Made by a program: the position numbers and the translations under genes. Under the pieces are notes generated by a model, which did no database searches, was not told where the DNA came from, and saw only the letters and a program-made list of their open reading frames with translations. From assembly GCA_032173965.1 (NCBI GenBank), contig CM063284.1:105028410-105092409 (forward strand): DNA of 64,000 bases. Direction: 5' to 3'. Source of the DNA: Sitta carolinensis (Eukaryota > Chordata > Aves > Passeriformes > Sittidae). Shown here piece by piece: positions 1 through 10,771 of this stretch. Position 1 is the stretch's first letter. Each line of letters begins with the position of its first letter.

Positions 1-1225
1 GAAGTTACCACCTCTCCATCTTCACTGGTCACTTGAGAAGTCTATCGGGTGATATCTTTTACAAAGGAATGCAAACATGATTCTTGTTTATCTTACAATT
101 CGTGAGAACTGACTCCACTATACTAAAACAAATCAGAAGGCTTATTTTCAGGGACAACACTGACTAATCTCTCTTAATCTATGGTCAGGAAAGCTAGTAA
201 GAAAATTCTCCTCCCTTGGGATAAAAACCAGGAACAGCCTTTTATTCCTATGCAACCAGATATGGGGTACCAGATATGGTATCACACATCAATCCCTGTG
301 CATTAATAAGGGGGTGAGGAAGTTGCAATGCTGCAGACAACCAGCAGATACAACTGGGAATGCTCTGTGAAATCCTCATGAGAGTCTGTGCAAGAAAACC
401 TGGTAGATAAGGTCTCATTCAGCCCACACTTCATTATAAAAGCCACATGAGCACAGACTTGAGCAGCCAAAAAGTGTCATTCATTGGCCACAGAGCTGGA
501 CAAGCATGGCCATAAGCATGTGCTTCTTTCTTTCTGCAAAGTGGCAAGAGGGACAGCCCCTTGCCAATTGTATTTAACATAACCATTCCCCCTGAAGTAG
601 GACCCATTATTTCTAATACATTTGAATGGGGTACCAGAGGGACCTTGCTCTCTGCTGCTTCAGCAGGCAAAAGTCTACACCATGATCATCCAGACGTCTG
701 CAACAGAGAAAAGGACAAAGCATAGATAGGTAAGCCATCCTCATGTGAAGGAGGAAGAGCATCTGCTTCCGAAACTTGCATACAGCTCATGCATGGATAT
801 GTCGTTGTGCTCAGGTGAAGAAGGTTAGTTCAGATGAGTGACGGACAAAAGGTTTTAATTCCTTTCTACATTTGCCATGGACACCTAATTTCCAATTGAG
901 CGTGGAGCAATAAGAACAGGGTACAGGATGGTAGGATGAGTTTTTTGTGATTGTGACTTGTGAATTTGCTTGTCAAACTCTGATAAATCCATTTAATCAA
1001 TCCACGGAAAAGGAAGAGAATTGGATCCACAAAGTCATACTGATGGAAAGAGAGCCTCATGATCAAAACCACCCTGCAAAGTCAAACACCTTGTTTGGCT
1101 TTATACATGGCTTCACACTGTTCCCCAAAGTCAGTAAATAGATACCAAGAGACATTTAACTAAGATCTATTGAGAGTAGATGATCAAACTAGAGAGAGAG
1201 AAAATAGTACTGGGGAAATGCTCTC
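1..1225. other. Unique non-coding sequence, no gene seen
   Basis: AT-rich single-copy-looking DNA. The longest open frame is a 78-codon antisense frame at 434-670. It has no recognisable domain, no convincing splice context and no neighbour that would make sense of it. I see no repeat family, microsatellite or RNA gene here. Confidence 0.6.
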
Positions 1226-1760
1226 AAAGACACTCTCAGGGCACTGCATGGGTGAAAGCTCCCCAGGAGCCATTGGGATTTCCTTGGATCCATCCAACAG
1301 CAGGTCCTGGCAGGCAAGGTCCTGGCAATCGAGGCCCATCCCACCACCTCAGCCAGAAGCAGGGTAGACAGAGGGTGCTGGGGCAGCCCCATTCTGGGTT
1401 CTCTGGGACCAGCGTCAGGCTGGGATGCAGGCCTGCAGGTGGTCCTGGCTCAGGAGGCACAAGCCTGAGCAGGTCAGGGCTGTGAGGACTTGGAGACCAG
1501 CCCTGCTTAGCCATCACTGGGATAGGGGCTGACAGCCCCAGGGGACTGACATGGCCTCCTGAGCTGTGGGCAGAGTGGGGTGGCCCCAGGGGGATGAACA
1601 CAAGAAGACAGGGCTGACAGTGTTTCAGGGGCACAGCAGACATAACATGCAAAATCTGTGCCTGTCCTGAGTGCCCAGCTGGCCAGGCTGACAACTCATT
1701 AAAGGATGGTGGTGGTACCTAAAACTGGGGAGCCCCTTAGCTCCAGCCCCACATTTCAGT
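1226..1760. other. GC-rich, CpG-poor patch
   Basis: This stretch stands out by eye as much richer in G and C than its flanks, with many CAGG, CCTGG and GGGGCAGCCCC-like runs. CpG is nearly absent: only about two, in the ATCGAGG and AGCGTCAGG contexts near 1330 and 1411. It is therefore not a CpG-island promoter. The depletion suggests long methylation and decay, as in an old GC-rich repeat. Low stop-codon density gives chance open frames on both strands, including a 152-codon antisense frame at 1236-1694. That frame is proline-rich and looks like no known domain. I could not name a repeat family. An old LTR or a conserved GC-rich regulatory segment are alternatives. Confidence 0.55.
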
Positions 1761-4700
1761 GGTACCAATCCCACTGTCATGTCCTTTGTCTTCAATGCTT
1801 GTGCCAACTGCTTACCCTCAGTTTGTCCATTTCAGGCTGGGTTCATTCATTGCAACATTCAAACCTCTCTTCTTCAGCTCTGCACTGACTCAGCCCATCC
1901 CTTTCCAAATGTCAATCATCCCTCCTCAAGCTCTAAAAGAGATATAAAATCTGTTTCACCATACAAGGAAACAGTTTCTGAAATGTCCAGCTTTAACCTA
2001 TTCCTATTGCATACTGTCCTCCAAAAATACCTGTGTTTTCCATTATTGAAAACTGAGCCATATGGAAGCATGGTAGATCACCTCCAGATGTGATTTTAAA
2101 TGATGTAATTTTTAAGTAACAAAATGTTACATTTTCCCAGAGAAAGTTTATTTATTGTCACCTGTTAGGCTCTAACTTTAAATGTAGAGTTCCTGGGGGT
2201 TTGTGCTTTTATTGCACCATTTGGCCAGCAGTGACAACCCTTACTTGTCCAAGCCCAAGGGCTTATCAAATCCAAAGCCCTTAAACCAAAAGGGCTTCAG
2301 GTAGTGAAAACTTTTCCATAAAAAGTAATTTCTTGCAATGAATTTTCCATTGTATTTTGTCCTGCCTAAAGATGGTTAGGAATGGCTCTCTCTGTAGTTT
2401 TTTACATAGGTAGAGGCACAAACAACCTTGCCTACATAGCGTCAGGCTCTGGAGCAGACAAGCATGAGGAGTCCATGGCTAGTCTCTGCCACTGATGCGT
2501 GCACAGGACTTCATCTTCTGGCCTGCTGGGACCAAAATCCACATGACAGCTGGAGCAGTAAAGCAGCGCTTGAACAAAACAACAGCAGTGAGGCTGTGGC
2601 CTGTGTCAGGATCACTCATTTTGCTTCCAGCTTAGGAAAAGGGACATGTCTGCTGATCCTTAAACAAGAGGTACAAGCCTGGGAGTCTTCACCATCTATC
2701 TGGCCTGCTTGCTTACAGAAATTTTAGGGTCATTACACACAGTTCCTCTGTCAGCACAGTAAATCCCACACAGAACAGCAGATGACACTTTAAATACTGC
2801 AGAGCTGTAGCAGGCAAACTTTATGTGCATTATGAAATTTTACTTCCTTTCCTGATGAACATTTTCCTGATGATGTGTTTGCAATGCAGATATGGCTTTC
2901 TTTTACCAGGACAATTGAGCCTGTATTTCCCAGATAGTGATACACTACAACAAATGAAAGTCCCAACAGACCTCCCTTCTCCCAGGGTCCACTTTATAAA
3001 TGATCTATCACAGTGAATGAGTTGCATTCCCTTTTCAGATATGGTCATATGTTCCTTTATCTCTTCTCAAGACATGTTTCAAGAGTTGAGGAAAGCATAA
3101 TGTTGTTTGAGTCACATTAATAACCCTGTGCTGTTCTGTAACACATTATGCACAAGGTTCCACATAGAGGATGGGATTGGAAACTCTGGTCTCTTTACTG
3201 GCCTCCCACTATGGGAAACTAAAACAGAGCTTAAAAAAGCTTGAAATAGGTTTTTATTGCTGCCTCTAGAACATCCCTCTAAATTAAGAGCCTTTTAATT
3301 CAATTTTCATGCTGGAAGAACAAGGTCTGCCGTGGTCACATCTGCTCGTTAAAGTAAATAAGAAAGTGTTCTGGTGGATAAAGATGTAGAATGAGTGTCC
3401 TCCCTATGCCTTCAGTTCTACTCATTCATTACACACCTATCAAAGTTGAGAGAGGCTCAGGCAAGCGAGTACCAGCAGCAGTTCTTTCACCGTGCTCACT
3501 CACCATACCTGCAGCTCTGGCCCTGCAGGAAAGCTGCAAGTAATCAGGCTGTGAAAGACTCTATAGCACAGCACACACTTGAGCAAAGAGGGATCCTGTA
3601 ATGTTCAGTGCTGTAGTTTGGGAAACACCCATCCACGCGGAAATGCAGTGCATGGATTCTTAGGAAGTGCTCAGCTAAGCCAGTGTTCCCACACTCACTG
3701 TAGCTATGTTGCCCCCGTATGTGGATGTCCTGCAAAGACATTCAGACACCTCTACCCCGGTGTCTATTACTTAAAAAATTAAATGCCACTCCTTTTCTTC
3801 TGTCTGTTCAAGATGCCTTGTTCACTCCTTTTCATTTGCCTGCATAAAGAAAAGATATTTATTAGCAGGTCATTAAAGTTATTTGATTAAATCTGTCTTG
3901 GAAGGAAAGGAAAAATCTTTGTAAGATTACAAAAATTCTAGGGTTCAATGTCCATGTTCCTTAGTCTGAATTAAGTGCTGGAAAAGACTTTTCAAATTCC
4001 TCTTATAGAACCTTTGCAGCTAAAGTGCTGCAAATGAAAACTAAGCAGCATGCTAGGAAGCCAGAGATGGGTTTCGTGAATTTTCCCAGGGTTCACATGC
4101 ATTTTGGATAAGATTTCTTTTTTCTAAAGCACTGCATGTCCAATTGCAATTGCGTAGCAAAAAATCCCAGGAATAGAAACAAGGGTATTGCGTCAGCCAG
4201 ATGCCATTATCCTTTATCCTTCTGTCATAAGGATAGGCAATGTTTTCATCATACTGACAGGAGGAAAGCAAGACTGTGGAATGATCATAACCACAGCAGT
4301 GGTTTCTGCCTATCCCTAGCACCACTTCGTTGTCTCCCAAGCTGTGATTTTAGCCCTTTACTCACGTAGCCTACTTACTCAGCTTTCCTCTCCACACTTT
4401 TTGTGCTGTCGTGTGTATACGTCAGACATACATTCCTCACCAACCCACTGTGCTGTTCAACTAGGCAAGGAAGAGAAAATGCCAGAAGTCTTTGGGGAGA
4501 TTTCAGGGATGGGTGAAAAAAGGTCGCAGGCACAGCAGAGGATCAGTAAAGAGCACAGGATCAGCAAGGAATTCGTGCTGACAGCCTGCAATCAGATGTT
4601 TTGTCTCAGAACTCATCATACATAAGGCCTCCTACACTTAAGGCATCTCTCTGAAAAGACAGGATAATCTGTGGTTCTAAATATAACATAGCTGTGTCTT

Positions 4701-5935
4701 TTCTTTCATGTTAAAATATTATCTATTTATTGTCATCCTCATCTTATTTGCTTTATTCTCCACACTGGTGCTTGTGCAAAATCAACATCGAACTAAAAAG
4801 AATCAAATTTTTAACCCTTAGAAAATGAAAACATTATAAATGTTATAGAACCACTTAATAAAAGCTCATTACAGCTAAAATGATTGTACAAAAAGCTCAT
4901 CTGAGTTAAAGAAAATGAAAAGTCAATATATATTTCAATTGCAAGTTGTTAAGTTCATGTTTAATTTCATATTTAAAGTGAAATGTATGATTGTATATTG
5001 GTTTTGCTCAAAATTTCTGGGGAAAATAATTAGTAAAAATAATCAAAATTAATATCAATTTACTTTTTCATTTTAATTCAACTATGATGTATGAAACACA
5101 TTAAAAACTGTTCTATAGGTATGTATTTTTGGTTCAGAACAATGTGCTTTACCATTTATCTTACAGTAAATTCCTCTATGCCAAGTAATCAAACTATGTT
5201 TTGATGTATAAGAAAATGTATTAGTATGGAAGATTTACTTCAGGGAGATATGAGAATAATATCTTCCACTTTAAAAAAGATACAAAGTTATCTTTTTTAA
5301 GTTAAGTATATCATGGTAAAGTGTAAAATAAAACTGTAAAATGAAGTGTAATTCTGGTATTAAAAATACTAGGAATTTCTACTCCTATACACATCAGGTA
5401 AGAGACCATGATGGTCTTACTTGAAATTCAGAAAAGCCATGTACGCCTGCTCTTATTACATGAGCTGAAAAGAAACTGTGGACATTCACTAATGTAGCTA
5501 TATACTGGTTTTCAGCAGGAATACACAGACTTGAAAAGAGTGAACTGTGCCATCCTCTTTTTAAATTCTCCCATTAGGAAAAACGAATAGGTGAAAGAGG
5601 ATCATTCCCCAATATGAGGGAAGCAATAAACACAGAGTTGTACATAAAAAAAGAACAGACTTTGAGAGTAGAAGAAGAAGAAAATAGAACAGAAACATTT
5701 TCACACAAGTATTTGCCAATTCTGCCTTCCCTAAACGTTTGGAAATAAAATTGCACCCTCAAAATATCCTTTTAGGATCTTTCCTCATCTTACTTTTGTT
5801 TGATGTTTCTTCACTTAAGTTCTTTAAATCAAAGCCATGATTTCAGAAGTCTGACTCCCACTAAGGAAAAGCTGTTTTATAAAAAGTTGATGCAATTAAA
5901 AATATTAACAGGTAATAACATTTTAAAATCCCAGG
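1761..5935. other. Unique non-coding sequence with small inverted repeats
   Basis: No gene or recognised repeat family. Small local structures are visible. GTAACA at 2116-2121 pairs perfectly with TGTTAC at 2125-2130. A cluster of AAGCCC/GGGCTT words lies at 2251-2297. An imperfect inverted repeat at 5398-5420 pairs GACCAT with ATGGTC. All are short enough to be chance. From about 4.7 to 5.4 kb the sequence is strongly A/T-rich. Open frames of 60-95 codons occur on both strands without recognisable protein features. Confidence 0.55.
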
Positions 5936-5951
5936 AAAAAAAAAAAAAAAA
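5936..5951 (+). repeat. Poly-A tract (A16)
   Basis: Sixteen consecutive adenines, ending about 95 bases before the CR1 copy that starts near 6045. CR1 elements end in short octamer-like repeats, not poly-A, so this is a mononucleotide run and not a CR1 tail. No processed pseudogene is recognisable upstream. Confidence 0.9.
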
Positions 5952-6044
5952 CAGTCCAAAAATGTAGCTGACATCAGCCAGAAAGAAGCTAGATGGCCTC
6001 CAGAATGGTCAAGGAAAGCCACAGCTGGAAAAAAACTGTCTCCT

Positions 6045-6500
6045 GGACTGTTCAGTAAGAGAGATGCATGAACATACTGAAGAGAGCTCATCAAAGGCCT
6101 ATAGTGATGACTGAGGGATTGGAGCATCTTTCATTGGAAAAATCTGATGGAGCTGGGACTTCTCAGCCTAGAGGGCAGATGGCTTGGGAGGATCTTGTCA
6201 ATGAGGTAAATACCTGATGGGAGAGTGAAGAGAAGATGGAGCCATTTCCAGTTGTGCCCAGTGTCTGGATCAGAGACAGCCAGCACAAATTGAAATGTAG
6301 GCAGATCCCGCTGAACATCAGAAAAAACTTTCTGCTGTAAGGATGACCAAGCACTGGCGCAGTCACCACCCTTGAAGAAAAGAAGTTTTGTCATGGTCCT
6401 GAGCAACTGGCACCTGGTGGCCCTGCTTGGGCTGGGGGCTTGGAAAAGATTGTCTCCAGCACCTCCTTTTATCTTCAACCATCCTGCAGTTCTTCTGTGA
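6045..6500 (+). mobile_element. CR1 retrotransposon, 5'-truncated 3' end
   Basis: Non-LTR retrotransposon of the CR1 family, the dominant bird LINE. The match to the end of the reverse-transcriptase reading frame and the 3' UTR can be followed in order. GAACATACTGAAGAGAG lies at about 6070, GGAGCATCT at about 6121, GAGCTGGGACTTCTCAGCCT at about 6150, AATACCTGATGGGAG at about 6208, CTGAACATCAG at about 6311, CACTGGCGCAG at about 6352, and CATGGTCCTGAGCAACTGG near 6392. It ends in a degraded ATTCTGTGATTCT-like tail at about 6489-6499. Everything 5' of this is missing, as is usual for CR1. An internal block normally following the CACTGGCRCAG word is deleted at about 6363. Stops and indels make it non-functional. 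Confidence 0.9.
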
Positions 6501-9500
6501 AAAATACTTCTGACAAAATCAAACAATTTTTCCATATGCTATGTTTGTACACAGCAAAAAGAGAGGAAACATGTAACTGGCAGTTCAAATGCATTTCTTC
6601 ATTGAAAAGTTTTTCTGTGAACAGGGTATGATTTGGTGAAAGATGAAATCCAAGGTGTAAAAAATCCTCCTCCCAAAAACTATTTTGAAGAGGGAAATAG
6701 GTTTGGGAGTATTTATCTTGGAAACTACAAGTTTCCAACTACTACTGTTGGTACCCATTTAATAAAGAAATAAAATGAAAAATATTCCGAAAATTACAGT
6801 AACTAGAAGACTTTGATTTTTCCATTAAAAAAAGATCAGGTTAATAAACAAAAATTGAGCGTACCTCTTATAATGTCTATTAGCCATTTTCACATCTCCA
6901 AAAATGAAAGATTTTGCTGGAAAACCACCCCTACCCTTTGATAATGATTCATTACAATATGCTGAAAGTTCTGCTGCAAGACTTTGCTGCTATAATATGA
7001 CCTTCTTCCTGTTAAATAATGCCAAGACTTAAGTAATATGCTTGTTCAAACTTTTAAATTAATCAAATCCGAGCACATTTTCCTAATTCTGGTATTATCT
7101 TATGAGAGAGAGAGTTCACACAACCAAGAATTTTACCACAACTATGCTCTGTGGCATATTGCAATACAGCCTCATTATTAGACGACCAGGAGTAGGAACT
7201 TGCATGGCAAATTCTGACATTAAAAAAAATAATAAAAATTAAATATCTGAAATTTTCTGTAAAGCAAATTCAATTGTTTCCTACAAGGTAATTGATGATA
7301 CACACACACACGAACACATTTTTTCATATGAGATTTTTAAAAGTTTTTTTCTTAAATATCATCAAATAGCACCAGCTCACAGCTGCTCTCTGAAAGCTTT
7401 AAGCCTGAAAATCCTTTTTTTCTGAAGTGATTTCTCTGTACTCTGTGCAGTTTCTTTGATATATGCCATTGGATCTGAAATATGAATCAGTAGTCCAAGC
7501 AATAACCTAGCTCCTGCAAATATGGAATTTCCAAACCAGTGAGTTAGCAGTCCAAATGCACAATGAAAAAAAAAAATTAAAAATTAAATACAAATTTAGT
7601 TTTTTGTTGAAAAAAGGAGTCACACTATGAAAATATAGTCTTCTAAATTTCCTCAGTTATGTGGAATCCTGAGAAAATACTTAACTTTACTAAAACAACA
7701 TTCTTTAACACTGTTAAATGACAAAACTCCAAAAGTGATCTTTCCACCCTGCTTTCTATAACCTATAGCTTCCCTTCCACCCCAGCAGCATTATTTTAAG
7801 AGCCAGGCTGTCTTCAGCAAGCTGAGTTCTAAACAATAATCTGAAGTTAGCAGCAACCCCACTGGCATATCCATAGTATTAAGCAGAAATTTGCATGAAT
7901 TAGGTCATTATTTCTTTCATGTAGAAATATCTGAAATTTTTTTCAAGATTACTTTCAAGTAAGATTTGAAAATCACCCCAAGTATGCACTGTCCTTCCAG
8001 GGATTTCAGTCCTGAAATCAGTTTGTTGAACTGATGCCTTCAGAATGTCTTACAGCAACAGATAATTCTTTTTCTTTTTCAAACCACTTCATGCACATTT
8101 TAACGCATTCCACAGTACAATACTATTTCATGTTTCTACAGATAGAAAAGTATCAGTTTTCACATTTTGTTCCTCTGGCATCTTCTTGAACAAACCAGCT
8201 CAGTGAGTGTTGCCTATGTCTTACTGATCTGAGCACTGAAATAAAGGGGTTTGGGTAGAGAGGAAAAGGGTTCTTACCACCCACCTGTTTTATTTGGTTT
8301 TGCCTCCTGCTGAGTTCACACAGCACAATGCTGGTTACATATGCATAGAAACAAGAGGAATATAATAACAGGCCTTTTGAAATAATGGAGAGTATCTGTA
8401 GCCTTCAGCAGAGGCCAGTGTAAGGCAGAGGATTTTAATGTAGTTTTTCCACTTTTCAGGTCTTTTCCACATTTCTCCTCTGAGCTGGAAAGTTTGCTGC
8501 AGAATCTCAGTACATTTCTCTTTACCTAACATTTCCCAGGAGCACCACAGGACTCCATCCACATTTTGGCCATCAACACTTTTTTCTTCTGCATACTTCC
8601 TCTAATTCAGAGGAAAACCAGTATACATTGCTGGATATATCCCAAAATCTAGTCAGTTCAACACATTCATGATTTATTTAATTCATTTTTCTTTACATTT
8701 GCATTCACTAAGGAGTGTTCAAGTGATCCTACACATATATAAAAGAGTGTATCATTGCAATGATGCTAGGCCAAGGCTGTGTGATGGCTCTAACAAAGAT
8801 TTCCTTCATATTTCTGCTAAAATTAAAAGGTAGTGAATGTAAGTAAGAGGTGAAAAAGTAGCTCCATTTTCTGATGTTTAAAACTCTGTGAATGCTTTGC
8901 AAGGAAGCCATTTGGCTTCCCATTTAGGGAGAACTTTTTAGAGGTAATTATTCCACACATTCTGCCACATTATTCCTCCCTTAGGATTCTTCAAAACACA
9001 AGTGGTGTTGTTTCTTGATGCCAGCCCTAGGGTTTCAGGAGCTGTTGTCTCTACAGAAAAGAGCTGTGGTTGGTATGCTGGTGTCTGTGAGTGGAAGGCA
9101 CATTAGTTTCTAGGAGAAAATTTCAGGATGTTGCTGTCATCAGCAAATGGAAAAGCAGGATACTTTTTTGTTGGGTGGTTTTTCAGCCTCTATCAAAGAT
9201 AAGTAGAATTAATGCAAAATGATCAACTAGTATTTCCATTGAAAGAGCACAGTCAAGAGACTAATTTGTTTCAACTCCATTGTAGTTCTCCCAAAAAGTG
9301 AATAGAAATGGACAAAGGCAGACTCTCCTCTCAGCAGCAGAAAAAAAGCCAAAAATGAGAAGCTTGAAAGCCCCAGAAGTTGGAGAAGAGAGGGGTGTTG
9401 GGTGGAGATACAGAGAGAAGTTCAGGCAGTACCAGGACCTGCACAGCAATGATGAACATGGATGGAGGAAGGTGTTCAGCATAGGCTGTGGGCCAAGTTG

Positions 9501-10708
9501 AGCAGGGGGAAGAATCCATACCTGAAGAAAAGGCAGACTGGAGCAATTACTACTTGGACAAATTACAATCCTGGGAGATCCAATAGCAAAGTGTTGCACC
9601 TAAATCCAGCTGGCAACAAGGATGGAGCAATATGCTGGGATGGTCAGAGAAAACAGCACAGATGACAGATAGCAGGGAGAGGAAGAGATTACTGGGGAAA
9701 TTACTGTTTTACTGTATAAGCAGGAGGCAGAGAGATACTGAAAACCTGTAGATTTGGATCATAATGAAGACTTGGCAGTAAGGCAGCAGTGGGTTAAATA
9801 TGTCAGAAACATAACAGAAGCATTCTCCAAAGGACACTTGCATATTTGATGACTTGTGAATGGCCAGGCTTGCTTCACCCTTAGCTCACAAGATGGATAT
9901 TTTGAACTTGCAATGTGAATAACTGACTAAGCATTTCCAGATTTGGTCATTAAAGCAGATCATGCTTCTTAGCTTTCTTGAATGCTATTACATTAAGTGG
10001 ATTATTAGGGAAATAAATATGGAAGTATTTCTGAAGCCATAAATACCTCTAAAATGTGGAAATGAGCTTTTGAAAAGTTTGCTATCTGCCTAATTCAAAC
10101 GTGGATTGTGATGCCATTGTCACTGTACATTCTAGGTAGTTCAAAAGTAATACTGAAACAAAGGCAATGTCAATATTATCCTTATCAATGCAAATCCTCA
10201 AAGGGACTAAATTTTCCTGTACACTAATCCAGATGTTACTCAGTTTCTGGTTAAGCCAGCTGATGTTTCATGTAGGTTTTGATATCCTGTCTTTGTAGTG
10301 CTGGGGGAGTATTTGATTACCATGTGTTTGGCAAGTGTGTAACAGTCATTAAACAAATACACTTTGTATTTAGTTAGCACACCTGTTGTCAATAAGGGCT
10401 ATATCTGAATGGCCTTTTCATTAGATTTTCTGGGACATATGTACCTCAACAACAGAAAAATACTTGATCATTTTAGCTAGAAGGATAATGAGCAGTTTGT
10501 TACAGGAAAAGTACATTCATGAACTCTACAGACAGTCATGCAACTTCTCCAACAAAACACTAATAGCCCAAACCCCAAAAGGGCATAGACCATGTAAGTG
10601 AAGACAGTAGCTCCACCACTCAGCAGCAGCAGTAATTCTATAACAACTAATACAAGCAAACTTCTGCCTACTTCTGAGTCCTGAAGCTGCATACTACAAA
10701 CTCTCCAG
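6501..10708. other. Unique non-coding sequence
   Basis: No gene supported. A short CA run lies at 7300-7310 and an isolated TATATAAAAG word at 8736-8745 without further promoter signs. From 9290 to 9680 the plus strand is purine-rich, and a stretch near 9545-9640 faintly resembles CR1 open-reading-frame sequence, but too weakly to call. A perfect octamer ATGCAAAT lies at 10188-10195. Open frames up to 112 codons (antisense, 9261-9599) show no domain. Confidence 0.55.
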
Positions 10709-10723
10709 AAAAAAAAAAAAAAA
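10709..10723 (+). repeat. Poly-A tract (A15)
   Basis: Fifteen consecutive adenines. A perfect 9-bp inverted repeat follows 21 bases downstream (10745-10771). No recognisable retroposed gene precedes it, so I treat it as a simple mononucleotide repeat. Confidence 0.9.
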
Positions 10724-10744
10724 CACCTTTATGTGTTCTATTGA

Positions 10745-10771
10745 CAGACAAACACTAGCAAAGTTTGTCTG
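10745..10771. repeat. Perfect 9-bp inverted repeat
   Basis: CAGACAAAC at 10745-10753 is the exact reverse complement of GTTTGTCTG at 10763-10771, with a 9-base spacer. As RNA it would form a short hairpin on either strand. It has no U-run, so it is not a terminator. It is far too short for a microRNA precursor. A related 8-bp inverted repeat, TGTTTGTC/GACAAACA, lies at 12401-12423. Confidence 0.6.

Noticed and set aside
434..670. 78-codon antisense frame that at first looked like a retroelement peptide
   Set aside because: No conserved residues of gag, protease, polymerase or envelope families could be identified, and there is no LTR or primer-binding site nearby.
1236..1694. 152-codon antisense open frame
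   Set aside because: It sits wholly in the GC-rich, stop-poor patch, is open in several frames at once, and shows only Pro/Gly/Ser-rich sequence with no domain.
5341..5403. Short ATG frame ending exactly at CAG|GTAAGA
   Set aside because: Only 19 codons. An in-frame stop lies just upstream and the region is very AT-rich. Strong donor words are expected by chance across 64 kb.
8736..8745. TATATAAAAG as a promoter
   Set aside because: An isolated AT-rich word without GC-rich shoulders, start-site context or a following donor.
9540..9650. Possible CR1 coding fragment
   Set aside because: A few words are suggestive, but I could not follow the consensus over a convincing length.
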